Source: Liolophura sinensis
Lineage: Eukaryota > Mollusca > Polyplacophora > Chitonida > Chitonidae
Assembly: GCF_032854445.1 (NCBI RefSeq)
Contig: NC_088305.1
Span: 14,615,717 to 14,679,716, forward strand
Length of the DNA stretch: 64,000 bases
Direction: 5' to 3'
Part shown: positions 1-12,482 of the stretch, one piece after another
How positions within the stretch are numbered: the stretch's first letter is position 1
Layout of the letters: every line of letters starts with the position of its first letter
Position numbers and translations under genes: made by a program
The notes under the pieces: generated by a model
Databases searched by the model: none
Told to the model about the DNA's origin: nothing
The model's input: the letters and a program-made list of their open reading frames with translations, nothing else

Positions 1-724
1 AACAGAGGTAGATGTGTTACATTTTGAGAGAAGGTAAGGTTAATGTTTTTTTTTGTGTGTGGTTTGTAGTTATGAGTTCTCAAGACTAGCCAATTCTCTA
101 TGTTATGTATAAAAAATATTACGACTGATGCCTTAATCACGGTATATTGCAAAGGTGCACTTAATTACGAGATGGTAACTCTTCCAGGGTTTGTAATTAT
201 GACGGCTGTATGGCTGTTACATACTGCAACCTGCAAACAACCATTCCTCAACAGGCGCCAAGGCCCCGGAAGCTCTGAAGGCGCTATATCGCCTTACAGA
301 CGATTTGCCGTATCTTAAATATGCCATTTGAGGTGTTATTGTCTATATAAGCCTGCCTGAATATATTAAAATAGACGTTTAGCTCAACTGTTGACGCTTT
401 TGCTTGGAGAAACCCAAGTTAAGAAAGAACATTGTAACAATTTATTCAGAATGCAACATTAAATTTATGCATGTCGGACAAAGGTTGGTGTAGATTGACT
501 AATACAAGCATTAAACTCGTATAGAGGAGAATCGGTGGAAAGAAACATTCATGTTTTTTTCTGCGCCTTGGTGGTAAACTTGCCGGCCTATTCGCCCTAG
601 CTTGCTTTCGATTATCGGTCATCCCTTTCTCATCAATAAATATAGGCATATTATCAGAATAACTTTGTTGAACTTTGTGGATATAGGCCCTATATCTTGA
701 GATTGTATCTGTGGACGATGCATG

Positions 725-787
<63 letters not shown>

Positions 788-2230
788 CATTCTTTAACAG
801 CCGTTTGTGTTTGATTCAAAACAATAATAATAGTAGTAGAAAAAACGTTTAAAAGACGCCAATCGGGCTATAGGAGAGATTGCACGATGTACAGGCCTAC
901 GCTTTTACCCATTATTAATTGTTATTATTATGCTAATTTTGTCAAATATTTAGGCCTAAACTTCGCATATGATAACACTTTAAAAGCTAGTGTTTAGAAA
1001 AGTTGGGTTTTTGTATATTCAATAATTCACCACACACTTTTGACGTTTTATCCGTAGGTCATCACTGTGAATAGACCAATATTCAAAAATACAAATTCAG
1101 GTTTTATGAAATATTTGTATCTATACCCAGGCATATGACAAAGTTGTCAGCAGTTCATAATATTTATTTATAAATGTATTAGGCCTACGGTATAGTAGTA
1201 GTTATTGTTGTTGTTTATTTTGTTATTGTTTACTGATTGCTTGATTTGCTGTTGACGGTGTCACTTCACTGCCTGACTTTCTTCGCTTTTGAGGGGCTTG
1301 CTATTGCTAAACGACGAAGTTCGATTTGCAGATGTCGTAAAAAAGGAATCTATCGACCGTTGACCTCGACGAAGTTTGTCAGGTAGCTTCATTTCAATCG
1401 ACTCATGAGTCCCATCTAAGGGAGCTAACTCATAAACATATATAAATATGTAGGCCCAAGGGCGGAAAAAACATGTAGGCCCTTTATCAATAGTAATGTG
1501 CACTGCGAAAATTGCAGTTTACCATGTTTAGTTTACCGAGAAAATATATTTGCAACAGTGTGATGTTTTATTCGGCAAAAAGGCTTGTTTGTGTTACAAA
1601 TATATATAACTTACATGCAAGTCAAATTCCTTTTCTTTTCAAATCCTCAGCTGGTAATTTTCTCTGGAATTTGTTTTCACTTGCTTTGTGTAAGATATGA
1701 AAACGGCATAAAGAGATATCTACATGCTCTGTTGTAACGAGACTAACAAACGGATGGATCTGCAGTCACAAACAAGCTGACACGCATGCACATTTTATAT
1801 GAGGTGCACACCCTGAAAAATCATATCCGGCAGATGCGACAGCCACAAGAGCGTTCTCCCTCAGAATTTTCATAGAGGCTTAGAGCTCAAATTTTGTCAG
1901 AAAGATGGTGGCCAATGAAAAACAATTCTTCTATGAGTTGGACTGTGACGTTGTCACACGTGAGGTTTCCCACTGGTGTAGATTTACACGTCATTGAGTG
2001 TGTAGATGTCATTTAGAACAATATTATCGTTGATAGGGTTTAGACTTCATAAATATAACACAGATTCTAGTGCTGCAAAATGACTGCGAATGGCAAAAGT
2101 GAGTGAGTTTTAATGTAGTTTCGCTTTGCTAGGAGATTGTCTTTTCAACTGAAAAGGATCGCACAGCTTACAGAGGGCACAAGCCTGTGAATTAGACTGC
2201 ATTGTGCTCTACTGATTTCAGTATTAATTA
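1..2230. other. intergenic DNA, no gene recognised
   Basis: AT-rich sequence with only short open frames that have no recognisable motif, signal peptide or splice context. It contains the ATT microsatellite listed separately. I see no transposon termini here. Confidence 0.5.
726..787. repeat. (ATT)n microsatellite
   Basis: About 20 uninterrupted TTA/ATT trinucleotides. Read on the minus strand the frame gives a run of isoleucines; this is an artefact of the repeat and not a gene. Confidence 0.97.
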
Positions 2231-2469
2231 GCCTCTGTATGTGGAAAACATGGAAACCGGACCCGGTCATACTCCTGTACAGTCAGTCTCCTGTACATTT
2301 CCCCCAAGACAGGAAAGGCGATATGAAAAGCAGGGCGAGATTTCAATTCTCGCTGCTCGTTCATTTCTCGATCAATTCTCGACTAAATATTGCACAGTGC
2401 TTTGAATCTAGACTTAATCTCGTTAGAATGTTAACTAAATCATTATATTATTATTCTCGACATAATTTT

Positions 2470-4735
2470 GACTATATTACTAATCTCGTCACAATGTTGA
2501 CTATATTATTAATCTCGTCAGAATGTTGTCTATATTATTAATCTCGTCAGAATGTTGACTATATTACTAATCTCGTCAGAATGTTGACTATATTACTAAT
2601 CTCATCAGAATGCTGACTATATTACTAATCTCGTCAGAATGTTGACTATATTACTAATCTCGTCAGAATGTTGACTATATTACTAATCTCGTCAGAATAT
2701 TGACTATATTACTAATCTCGTCAGAATGTTGACTATATTACTAATCTCGTCAGAATGTTGACTATATTACTAATCTCGTCAGAATGTTGACTATATTACT
2801 AATCTCGTCAGAATGTTGACTATATTACTGATCTCGTCAGAATATTGACTATATTACTAATCTCATCAGAATGTTGACTATATTATGAATCCCGTCAGAA
2901 TGTTGACTATATTATGAATCCCGTCAGAATGTTGACTATATTATTAATCCCGTCAGAGTGTTGACTATATTACTAATCTCGTCAGAATATTGAGTATATA
3001 ATTATTCCCGTCAGAATATTGACTATATTACTAATCTCGTCAGAATGTTGACTATATTATTAATCCCGTCAGAATGTTGACTATATTATTAATCTCGTCA
3101 GAATATTGACTATATTACTAATCCCGTCAGAATGTTGACTATATTACTAATCTCGTCAGAATGTTGACTATATTACTAATCTCGTCAGAATGTTGACTAT
3201 ATTACTAATCTCGTCAGAATGTTGACTATATTACTAATCTCGTCAGAATGTTGACTATATTACTAATCTCGTCAGAATGTTGACTATATTATTAATCCCG
3301 TCAGAATGTTGACTATATTACTAATCTCATCAGAATGTTGACTATATTATTAATCTCGTCAGAATATTGACTATATTACTAATCCCGTCAGAATGTTGAC
3401 TATATTATTAATCTCGTCAGATTGTTGACTGTATTATTAATCCCGTCAGAATGTTGACTATATTACTAATCTCGTCAGAATGTTGACTATATTACTAATC
3501 TCGTCAGAATGTTGACTATATTACTAATCTCGTCAGAATGTTGACTATATTATTAATCTCGTCAGAATGTTGACTATATTAATAATCCAGTCAGAATGTT
3601 GACTATATTACTAATCTCGTCAGAATGTTGACTATATTATTAATCCCGTCAGAATGTTGACTATATTATTAATCTCGTCAGAATATTGACTATATTACTA
3701 ATCCCGTCAGAATGTTGACTATATTACTAATCTCGTCAGAATGTTGACTATATTACTAATCTCGTCAGAATGTTGACTATATTACTAATCTCGTCAGAAT
3801 GTTGACTATATTACTAATCTCGTCAGAATGTTGACTATATTACTAATCTCGTCAGAATGTTGACTATATTATTAATCCCGTCAGAATGTTGACTATATTA
3901 CTAATCTCATCAGAATGTTGACTATATTATTAATCTCGTCAGAATATTGACTATATTACTAATCCCGTCAGAATGTTGACTATATTATTAATCTCGTCAG
4001 ATTGTTGACTGTATTATTAATCCCGTCAGAATGTTGACTATATTACTAATCTCGTCAGAATGTTGACTATATTACTAATCTCCTCAGAATGTTGACTATA
4101 TTATTAATCTCGTCACAATATTGTCTATATTATTAATCTCCTCAGAATGTTGACTATATTACTAATCTCCTCAAAATGTTGACTATATTATTAATCTCCT
4201 CAGAATGTTGACTATATTATTAATCTCGTCACAATATTGTCTATATTATTAATCTTCTCAGAATGTTGACTATATTGTTAATCTCCTCAGAATGTTGACT
4301 ATATTGTTAATCTCATCAGAATGTTGACTATATTATTAATCTCGTCACAATATTGTCTATATTATTAATCTCGTCAGAATGTTGACTATATTGTTAATCT
4401 CCTCAGAATGTTGACTATATTGTTAATCTCATCAGAATGTTGACTATATTGTTAATCTCATCAGAATGTTGACTATATTGTTAATCTCCTCAGAATGTTG
4501 ACTATATTGTTAATCTCCTCAGAATGTTGACTATATTGTTAATCTCATCAGAATGTTGACTATATTGTTAACCTCGTCAGAATGTTGACTATATTGTTAA
4601 TCTCATCAGAATGTTGACTATATTATTAATCTCGTCAGAATGTTGACTATATTGTTAACCTCATCAGAATGTTGACTATATTGTTAATCTCGTCAGAATA
4701 TTGTCTATATTATTAATCTCCTCAGGATGTTGCGG
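2470..4735. repeat. 29-bp minisatellite, about 78 tandem units
   Basis: The unit runs AATCTCGTCAGAATGTTGAC followed by TATATTACT (20 + 9 bases). Because 29 is not a multiple of three, all frames rotate and meet stops, so this is not coding. Variants are grouped: units ending ATTACT or ATTATT dominate up to about 4,080, and units ending ATTGTT with CTCCTCAG or CTCATCAG dominate after that. Both flanks (about 2,320-2,470 and 4,900-5,040) hold scattered diverged pieces such as AATCTCG and TCTCGTCAGA, as if the array grew from an older degenerate sequence. Confidence 0.97.
3021..4082. repeat. 580-bp higher-order duplication inside the minisatellite
   Basis: The stretch 3,021-3,502 is repeated at 3,601-4,082 with an offset of 580 bp, exactly 20 units of 29 bp. 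The rare variant AGATTGTTGACTGTATT occurs in both copies at the same relative place (3,419 and 3,999). By eye the two copies are identical over about 480 bp, whereas neighbouring single units differ from one another, so a block of 20 units was copied recently as one event. Confidence 0.9.
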
Positions 4736-5775
4736 TATCCTCGAAATAATTAATCAGATTCTTCAAGCTTTACATGCAGCTCAGCCTGGGAGTAGCGACA
4801 TTCGGGCGACAACGCGAGATAAGGACGAGATTTGGAAAACTGAGCTTTATTCTGACGAGATCAGCGTGTCACTTAACCGAGAATGTCAGATTTAAAGGAG
4901 CAGTGCTTTGTGAAACCAAGTCTGGACCGAATCTCCACTAAATCTCGTGTTGTACACTAAATGCCGACAGAATCTTTGTCCGAATCTCGCGCTGTCGTGT
5001 GCATCTCTTCAGAATATCGCTTTCTCGTCAGATTGCAAGGAGAGTTAAAGTGCTGAATATAGAACGTGACATTCTGAAAAAGCCTTTCGTCTTTTATAAC
5101 TGTAACGGTTAGCATCGCTGGATATTCACACGCAGTTGCTGAGAGGACCGCGGCGGCCTGTTACCATGGGGCCATCCGACTTGCAGGAACTCACTGGATT
5201 AATGTGGGCTTGGAGATAGAGACGTGCGTAGTTCGTGGCATATAAATGCCCACGGATATGTAAGACCTGGGTGTACGACGAGGTATTATGACGGACTTTC
5301 CCACGATAACCTAGGAGTCAACTTGACAGAGACAACATCAACTTACTGAAAATACCTTGCAGTTTAATACAGGTTTACTGATACAGAACAAGAGGAAAGA
5401 AATACGTATGTAAAGCAGTAGAAAAGAAAGGAGGGAGAGAACAGTGAAACGGAATGTTCAATCTCCACAAATTATATGTATTTCAAATTTAAACATGTTC
5501 CGCTTGACTTTGTGTAGATCTGTCTGCTGTGGCCATCTAACAAAACCTAGATATTTGAAAGCGGTTTGTTTAATTTCATTGGGGCTGCCATCTTGTCATA
5601 TCAGCAAAAAAGACCAAGAGATGTTTCAACCAAGCCCACATTAATCCAGCGTCATAAAAATGCGATGTAAGCTTCGCATATGTCGTACTGTGTCATGATC
5701 GTTTGACTGTAGGCGTCGAACAGTGTCATGATAGTGCTGACTGTTTGAGTCGCACAGTGTGACGAAAGTGTCACT
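4736..5775. other. intergenic DNA with degenerate minisatellite flank
   Basis: The first 300 bp hold diverged relatives of the 29-bp unit. The rest shows no gene, no clear repeat and no splice-linked open frame. Confidence 0.4.
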
Positions 5776-6500
5776 GTTAATATACGCACCGTATGAGGAC
5801 AAATATACTTGGGATTTCTCCACTGTCTATACGATTATTCCTCATGAAGATTTAACTGACATGGTTTCATCACTAATATTGACGGTCTATAATACATCTG
5901 AATACCGCTACAATCATCATAGGTAACAACGCCTTTTTAGTTCCACTACATACTAGTTTCCATTCATAAGATGTTTCGTTGCTCATCGAATTGCTTGTTT
6001 TTATCATCAATAACATTTATGTGAAAATCGGGGGAACCCTATATCAACAGTGTATACGTATACCGATTGGTACGTATTGTAACCTTTTTGTCTAGCCTAT
6101 ACCTGTTCTCATATGAATACAAATATATGCAGAAACTATTAAGTAGTAATTTAATCCTGATCAGACCCGAACTAACTCATCCAAATATAACAAAGGTTGT
6201 GAGAGATATTGAACAAATTTCTCGTGATTTTACACTCTGAGAAAATTTAGATCTTTTCTGGACTTATATTTGTACAAAGGTGAAAAACGTCTTCACACCA
6301 AGGTTCTTCAGATTTTCAAAGAGTAAAATTCTCCTGTAAGTGAATATGGATGGAGTGTCCATCATATCTGTCACTGTGTCTAATTCTTGAATATGTCTAA
6401 TTCCGCTTAATCTGGGGCTGAATTAGATTCCCACTTTTGACATATTAACAGTTATAATTAAAGAGCAACGGAGATACATATTTTCTCGACAGTTTATATT
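5776..6500 (+). mobile_element. Penelope-like element remnant
   Basis: The stretch aligns by eye with the better copy at 60.9-63.3 kb. It begins at the reverse transcriptase segment whose good copy reads WDFSTFYTTIPH, passes through a decayed QQCIGIPVGT region near 6,040-6,070 and the SYEY-KYMQKLL segment near 6,110-6,140, and ends in the 3' untranslated part (6,400-6,480, matching 62,930-63,030). The part encoding the end of the protein is deleted around 6,330-6,390. It has many stops and frameshifts and is clearly older than the copies at 34 and 61 kb. Confidence 0.8.
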
Positions 6501-6949
6501 GTAGCATGGTACACGATTTGTATATTTCACTCATTCGACCAGAGGATACCTTGCGCCTTTATAACATCACTGGAAACTGTTGACTGTTCATCTTTACATG
6601 ACCCCTAATTTGGTACTTCATATACTCTCTTAGTTCTTTGGCGGTTAGTGACTGGCTTTGCGATTATTGGCCTGGAAGGTCCACACTGGTTGGCAGCTGG
6701 CCTACGAATGTCGTTTTCGACGCATACAATTGTGTCATTAAAGTTTGACTGTTTGCATCGTACTACGGTAGCCCTTCAGTGCCATTCGAAATTGTTAAAA
6801 TTTTCTAAAGATTTACCGTGCTTCAAGGATTTTCCAACGAAAGCTTATTATTAAGAAAAAAATAAAGTATGGCGAAAAGGAAATTAATGCAAACACCAAA
6901 ATATGTTGGACAAAATTGATAAATTGATCTATAAACTTCGAAAAGCAGT
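6501..6949. other. intergenic DNA, nothing recognised
   Basis: No motif, repeat or coding signal seen between the Penelope remnant and the short minisatellite. Confidence 0.4.
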
Positions 6950-7142
6950 GAAAAACTTTTCTCCACTATGTAAAGGTGTTTTCTTCGTGGTGTGTAAATG
7001 TTTTTCCGCGATGTAAAAGTTTCCTCGAAAATGTAAAGGATTTCTCTGCGGTGGAAAAGTTTTCTCCGTGGTGTTTAAAGGCTTTCTCCGCGGTGGAAAA
7101 GTTTCCTCTAAAATGTAAAGGTTTTCTCTGCGGCGGAATGGT
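6950..7142. repeat. 20-22-bp minisatellite upstream of the esterase
   Basis: About nine imperfect units built on ATGTAAAGGTTTTCTCCGCG, alternating between types ending in GCGG/GTGG and types ending in GAAA/TAAA. It lies about 230 bp upstream of the esterase start codon. Open frames read through it on both strands, but they have no independent coding support. Confidence 0.85.
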
Positions 7143-7335
7143 TTTCAAGTCCTATATACGTGTACTCGGCTGAGGTAGTAAATCAAGACGATACTTAGGT
7201 GCATTCCAAAGGGTTTTAGTTTACTTTCGGCAAGCGATTTTTCGCCACAAATGAATTCTTAAATACGGCGTTAAACAAAGATAAGATAAAGAAGTATAAG
7301 TCACATATATCCTCAAGTGAGATAATATGCTCAAA

Positions 7336-7349
7336 GTGTGATTTGCTTT
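7336..7349 (+). other. probable 3' splice site of a 5'-UTR intron
   Basis: A pyrimidine tract ending in an AG (GATTTGCTTTTTTTAG) lies about 20 bp before the esterase ATG. This would place the first splice acceptor in the 5' UTR and the promoter further upstream, outside what can be defined here. Inferred from sequence shape only. Confidence 0.4.
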
Positions 7350-7369
7350 TTTTAGGCCAAGGATAAAAC

Positions 7370-10300
7370 ATGGAGCTGCTTGAACTGGTAATTGTTATTC
7401 AGCTAGGCCTATTAGGCGGTCTACGATCTGGACAAGTGGAGGGAAAAATTGTACACACTAGTTCTGGGATTGTCCAAGGTTTCGAAGACGCTGGCACTCA
7501 TCAGTTTTTGGGCATTCCTTTTGCTGAGGCACCTATTGGGGAGCGTCGTTTCAAGCGGCCTGTTTGGAAAACGCGCATGCCGGGAATCTACAATGCCTCG
7601 TCTTTCGGGCCACGATGTCCACAGACGCTGGTAAACAATCCAATCGTAGATCCCAATGATAAAATGGAAGAAGACTGTTTGTATCTGAACATCTACACAC
7701 CCCTGAACACGTCCGTGACGTCATCTAAGACCGTCATGGTGTGGATACACGGCGGTTCATTTACCATGGGCTCGGGCCAGGACTATCCGGGTACAATGCT
7801 TGCGCTGAGGAACGATGTGGTTGTTGTGAATACAAATTACAGGCTTGGTGCTTTGGGGTTCCTTAGCACAATGGACAACAATGCTTTGGGAAATTTCGGT
7901 CTGTGGGACCAGACAATGGCGCTAGAGTGGGTTAAAGTGAACATTGCAGCCTTTGGAGGAAACCCAGATTCGGTGACAGTTTTCGGCGAGTCGGCCGGTA
8001 GTGCCAGTGTGACGCTTCTGGCACTTTCTCCATTCACCGAAGGCCTATTCCGGAGAGTTATCGCGCAGAGTGGAAGCGCTTTCGCTTCATGGAGCATTTC
8101 TCCAGATCCGCTAAAAGCTAGCAGCGATTTGGGGAAGAGGCTTGGCTGCCCATCAGCTACGAATGATATTCTCATACGCTGTTTACGACATCAGTCCGTT
8201 CAGGATATAGTGGAAAGTCAACACCTCATAACCCCTGGAAACGCCTTCACTGCTGCGCTTGGAACAGAGTTTTTGCCTTTTAGTCCCACTGAACTCATCA
8301 CTACGCAAATGAACTCAACAGTGGCCAGAAAATTAGCAGAAGTGGACTTCCTCATCGGCCAAAACACGGATGAAGCCGCCATGTTCTTCAAGCTATTATT
8401 GGCACCTCTTCTTGACGCGGGAGAATTGGTGGACGACTTTACCGGAATCAGCCAGAAGATATTTGACACGTTTATGGCTAACAGCCTGACTACTTACACA
8501 CAGGGTGATCCTAACCTAGCCCAGAAACTAGTGGCTCCATTCACCTTTATGTACACAGATTGGAGTGCTCGGCAAGATGGTATAACACGCTCAGAAATGC
8601 TCCTTAAATTCCTGGCTGATGCCATGTTTACGGTTTCAGTTGTGCAGTTTACCAGAGCCCATGCCCTCTTGAGACAACACTGGAACACGTCTGTTGTCAG
8701 TGGATCGGGGACGTTCGTGTACCTGTACGATCACCGTGGTAGCTGGATGCCTATGGAACCCTGGAGGTCTGGGGCTGACCACGCTGATGAAATACCGTTT
8801 GTGCTCGGATTACCTTTAACTGGGATAATCCCAAACGTCACCGATGAAGAAAAACAGCTGAGCGATATCTTAATGAGATATTGGACAAACTTTGCCAAAA
8901 CTGGGTAAGAACTTAAGAATTTCGGGTAAGAATATGTATGCATGGGATGGCAAGGGCAGAGCAATTACAGGTTGATTAGATTAATGATTGTACGCTGTAC
9001 TTAACGATAAGTCCTGACTATAAACAATTTAAGAACACCACCACACAAAAAATGTTAAACCATTGAAAATGAATACTTTAAGTTGTTGATGAATTTTTCA
9101 TGGATAAAACCAAAGTCCACTTAACTCTTAGATTTTGCCTTATATTCTTAGTAGAACAGCATATAATTCATCTGAATTCAGGTTTGGGATCCCTTATTTC
9201 CCCTGTTCGACTGCGATCTTCAGTCAGATAAGACAGATATATTGAAAGGTGCGGTGGTTTCGTCTATGAGCCCATTTCCCGATAAATAAATCTATCACTA
9301 TTATTTAAGTCAGATATTCTTGTCAGATATACAGTGTAAAAATACCAGTCAAATGATTTATTTGTTTTATTTCATTGGTGTTTTACGCCGCACCCTAGAA
9401 TATTTCATGTATATGACGACGGCCAGCATTATGGTAGCTTGAAACAGGGCAGAGCCCGGGGGAAACCCACGACTATCTGCAGTCAAATGAATAAACGGAT
9501 AAATTTGCGTCACGCGACATACGTGACACATACTAAACACGGAGTAGCGATTTGAGCCACAATAGGGTGCTACAGTCAGCTATCACTGCTGAGCAGCTGG
9601 ATGTTTCAGGGAAGCGGCATTATAAATTTACCTGCTCAGAAATCGAGGCAAAACATCTAACATTTGGAAATAATTATGTAAGATATTAGTTGCAATGTAC
9701 CCGTCTTTTCTTTGGATGTTTTAATGTTTCAGGAAAAGCTCACTTAAAAACGAAATACAAATAAGCAAAAAGTAGCAAATAAGATACACATGGCCGGCCT
9801 GTTAAATATGCTTCACCTCTGAAGTGACAATGAGTCAACACCATACTGTCGCCCCTGCGCAATAAAGCACGTTTAAACTATGTGGCGGTATATCGATTAC
9901 CATACCAACGCCGCAACACCGTCCATCCGTCCTCCTTTCTCCGTCTTGCCCCACTGGAAACCTAAGTGCATTGAAAATTTACCATGCTTAAAAAAAAACA
10001 TTTTTTTTACCAGAGCTGTCTTTCCTGTCATTTCCTTGCAAACTTAATCAACCTTAAGTTTGTGAGTTCTTTTTCACGTATCTGCAAGTGAAGTATATAT
10101 ACATATATATATGTGCGGTGTAAAATAGTACTAAAAAAATTAAATGATATCATACTCATATTTTAGCGAGGCTTTGTGAGAGGAAAATTATATGAAGTAT
10201 TTACAGTTTAAGTAGAAGTTTTGTTCTTTTGTACAGAGATCCAAATGCCCCAGCAGCCGGTTCTGGTTTGGTAAAGTGGCCTAGGTTTGAAGTCGGGACA

Positions 10301-10447
10301 GAGCGTTACTTGAGGCTTCACACTGGGATGATGTCAGATTCCGTGGGACAACGGGTGTACAACAATAGAGTGGAATTCTGGCTGGACTATCTCCCGAAAC
10401 AAATGAACATTTTCCAACAAGAGCCGATTAAAATAAAATGCAGCTAA
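7370..10447 (+). CDS. cholinesterase/carboxylesterase-family serine hydrolase, 2 exons
   Basis: Exons are 7,370-8,904 and 10,237-10,447. The intron has GTAAGA and TTTTGTACAG ends and splits a glycine codon, giving KTG-DPNAP, a junction typical of the family; the product is 581 aa. Residues 1-20 look like a signal peptide, so the enzyme is probably secreted or membrane-attached. Family landmarks are visible: Ser208 in FGESAGS, Glu335 in NTDEAAMF and His471 in ADHADEIPF form the expected catalytic triad; oxyanion loop HGGSF at 127-131; Cys83-Cys103 and Cys260-Cys271 match the first two family disulfides. The usual third disulfide is not evident and the protein ends in Lys-Cys-Ser, with a lone Cys. 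It should hydrolyse carboxyl or choline esters; the exact substrate cannot be told. A true acetylcholinesterase assignment is not supported, because I cannot check the aromatic gorge by alignment. Intron 1 carries a SINE piece. Confidence 0.93.
9361..9481 (-). mobile_element. tRNA-type SINE, 5'-truncated, in esterase intron
   Basis: Reads tail-first on the plus strand: TTTATTTCATTGGTGTTTTA, then GCATTATGG and the GGGCAGAGCCC segment. The tRNA-like head is missing. Diverged from the consensus, so an old insertion. Confidence 0.85.
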
Positions 10448-11576
10448 GGTTTATAGTCCTTTACACACAAAAAGCAAGTAAATTTTCTCTAGAAGGTACA
10501 TCCTTTTCATCCTTGTCATTCTTCGCCTTCATGTGTAATGACTTGGTAGTTAGCAAGAAAATTTATAGCATAATTCTGCAACTTTTGTTTGTATCATAAC
10601 ACTGGTTTCCACAAACACCACTTAAATTCCATATTTTCAATATCTTCACGAACTGGTAGAGAAGTCAAATGTCTGCATACGGTACGTTCGATAAGGGCTT
10701 TCCTCACCCTTGCACTACGGCGTAATTGAAACGTATATCTAAAGTCGGTGTGTTGTAAGCAAATAGCTGATGGTCCCAGAACAGAAGAGAAATAAGTGGA
10801 AAATATTTACCCACGCCGGTTGCCTTCTACTTGTCATCCCTTGTTGATTTTTCAAAAACTACTGTTGAAAATTAAACCATGACTACTGAAAGATGACTTT
10901 TTTTGACTCCAGTCGACTTGTCCAAGAACCGATTCCTTTGTCAGCGTTGTTTTTCCCGCAAATTCTAATTAACTTTTCCGCGGAGCGGGTTTGTTTATTA
11001 TTTGGGGGGGGGGGGGGTGCTGTGAAAATGTATTGATCGTTAGTTCTGATAGGATGTCAGGGATGACTTAGGTAAATTATTGCCTCGTGATTATTTTGTG
11101 CCAGACTAGAAATGATCAAAAGTTGAATCATTATGCCTAGTCGCTCCATCAGCATTATTTCAGCCTTACATTGAATATATCATTGAATGTATCAACACCA
11201 AGATTGAATATGGTTTCAAATTTGAGAGATTCAGGCATTTGAATGTTATTGTAACCTACATTTATATAAAACTACAGCCTTAGAAGTAGGTCAATGGCCC
11301 TAAAATATTGAAAGGATGCATCGCCAAAGAAGTTGTTTAACGCATGCACTTGTTATAGTGTCAGATGAAGATACATGATTTTGCGTTCATTGTTTGCTGT
11401 AGACTGAAAATAAGTTTGGGTGGTATAGACGTGAACATATCATATTACTCCGGAACCAAATGTAATAGCATTGAGGAGAAAAACTGAGAACATCTGAAAA
11501 ACAAAAATATCAAATTACGATTGAGTTGGCAATAACCCGAAAGGAAATCACACGTCTTTGTCTTTAAAGACTCAAC
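10448..11576. other. intergenic DNA downstream of the esterase
   Basis: No gene seen. A run of 14 G lies at 11,004-11,017. No confident polyadenylation signal was found directly after the esterase stop codon. Confidence 0.4.
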
Positions 11577-11911
11577 CGCCCCCGATGGCACAGCTGGCAG
11601 AGCATCCGCTGTGGGAGGCGGTAGATCCAGGGTCAATCATGGATCGGATCACACTCAAAACCTTGAAAAAAGAAGTTGTAACCTCCTCGCTAGGCGTTCA
11701 GCATGAAGGGGATCGTGCAACGACTGGTTGACCCATATCAGTATAAGTCGTCGGCAAGTCGTCTCAGTTAAGCATCGCTACATAAAAGAGTGATGGAAAT
11801 CCGCTCTGCAATAAGGACGCACATTACATGAACTCTAAGGATTCCTTCGTCGTCAAATGACTGACAAATTGTTGAGTACGACGTTAAACTCCAAGCACTC
11901 ACTCACTCACT
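11577..11911 (+). mobile_element. second SINE family, ACTC-tailed
   Basis: A tRNA-like head (GATGGCACAGCTGGCAGAGC, then a GATCCAGGGTCAATC box) is followed by a body and the end GTACGACGTTAAACTCC plus ACTCACTCACTCAC. The flanks TAAAGACTCAA and TAAAGATCAA may be a decayed target-site duplication. The head resembles a tRNA with A and B boxes but is part of a repeat and is not a tRNA gene. A second copy lies at 21.35 kb. Confidence 0.85.
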
Positions 11912-12197
11912 AAAGATCAAATCTAAAAAGAGGACTTTTACGTGTTAAGGTGGGGAAACATTGCACAGATTCTGAATTCGAGGTAATCCATAGAAAGTGG
12001 AGTACCTCGGGTATAAATAACAAAAACAATCATCAAAAACAAAAAAAGTGGATGTTTTGAAAACAAAGTAGAGAATAGAGAACATTATGAATTTGACCGT
12101 AAGATGTAATTGCCATGCCCGAAATGATTTTTTCTTTAAAAGTTAAGTGAGGTTTCTTTCTCTCAAGCGACAGTTGTCAAGTTTAGTGATAACTGAT

Positions 12198-12482
12198 CAT
12201 AGCGTTGAGTTATTTATTTGATTGGTGTTTTATGCCGTACTCAAGAATATTTCACTTATACGACGGCGGTCAGCATTATGGTGGGTGGAAACCGGGCAGA
12301 GCCCAGGGGAAATCCACGACCATCCGCAGGTTGCTGAAAGACCTTCCCACGTACAGGCGGAGAGGGAGCCAGCATGAGCTGGACTTGAACTCACAGTGAC
12401 CGCATTGGTGAGAGACTGCTGGGTCATTACGCTGCGCTAGTGCGGTAACCAACTGAGTCACGGAGGCCCCCATAGCGTTGAG
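12198..12482 (-). mobile_element. full-length AAAT-tailed SINE with perfect 12-bp target duplication
   Basis: The element occupies 12,210-12,470 and is flanked by CATAGCGTTGAG at 12,198-12,209 and 12,471-12,482. On the minus strand it starts GGGGGCCTCCGTGACTCAG and ends in ATAAATAA. Short open frames overlapping it on both strands are part of the SINE. Confidence 0.95.

Noticed and set aside
446-790. 114-codon minus-strand open frame with a poly-isoleucine start
   Set aside because: Made by the ATT microsatellite plus chance sequence.
2470-4735. Regular 29-bp repeats suggesting a CRISPR array
   Set aside because: The repeats are head-to-tail without spacers, units are diverged, and the DNA is metazoan.
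12400-12470. tRNA gene-like sequences with A and B boxes (also at 11.6, 15.3, 17.5, 54.9, 57.8 and 60.0 kb)
   Set aside because: Each is the head of a SINE followed by the same body and tail; the acceptor stems do not close convincingly, so they are not separate tRNA genes.
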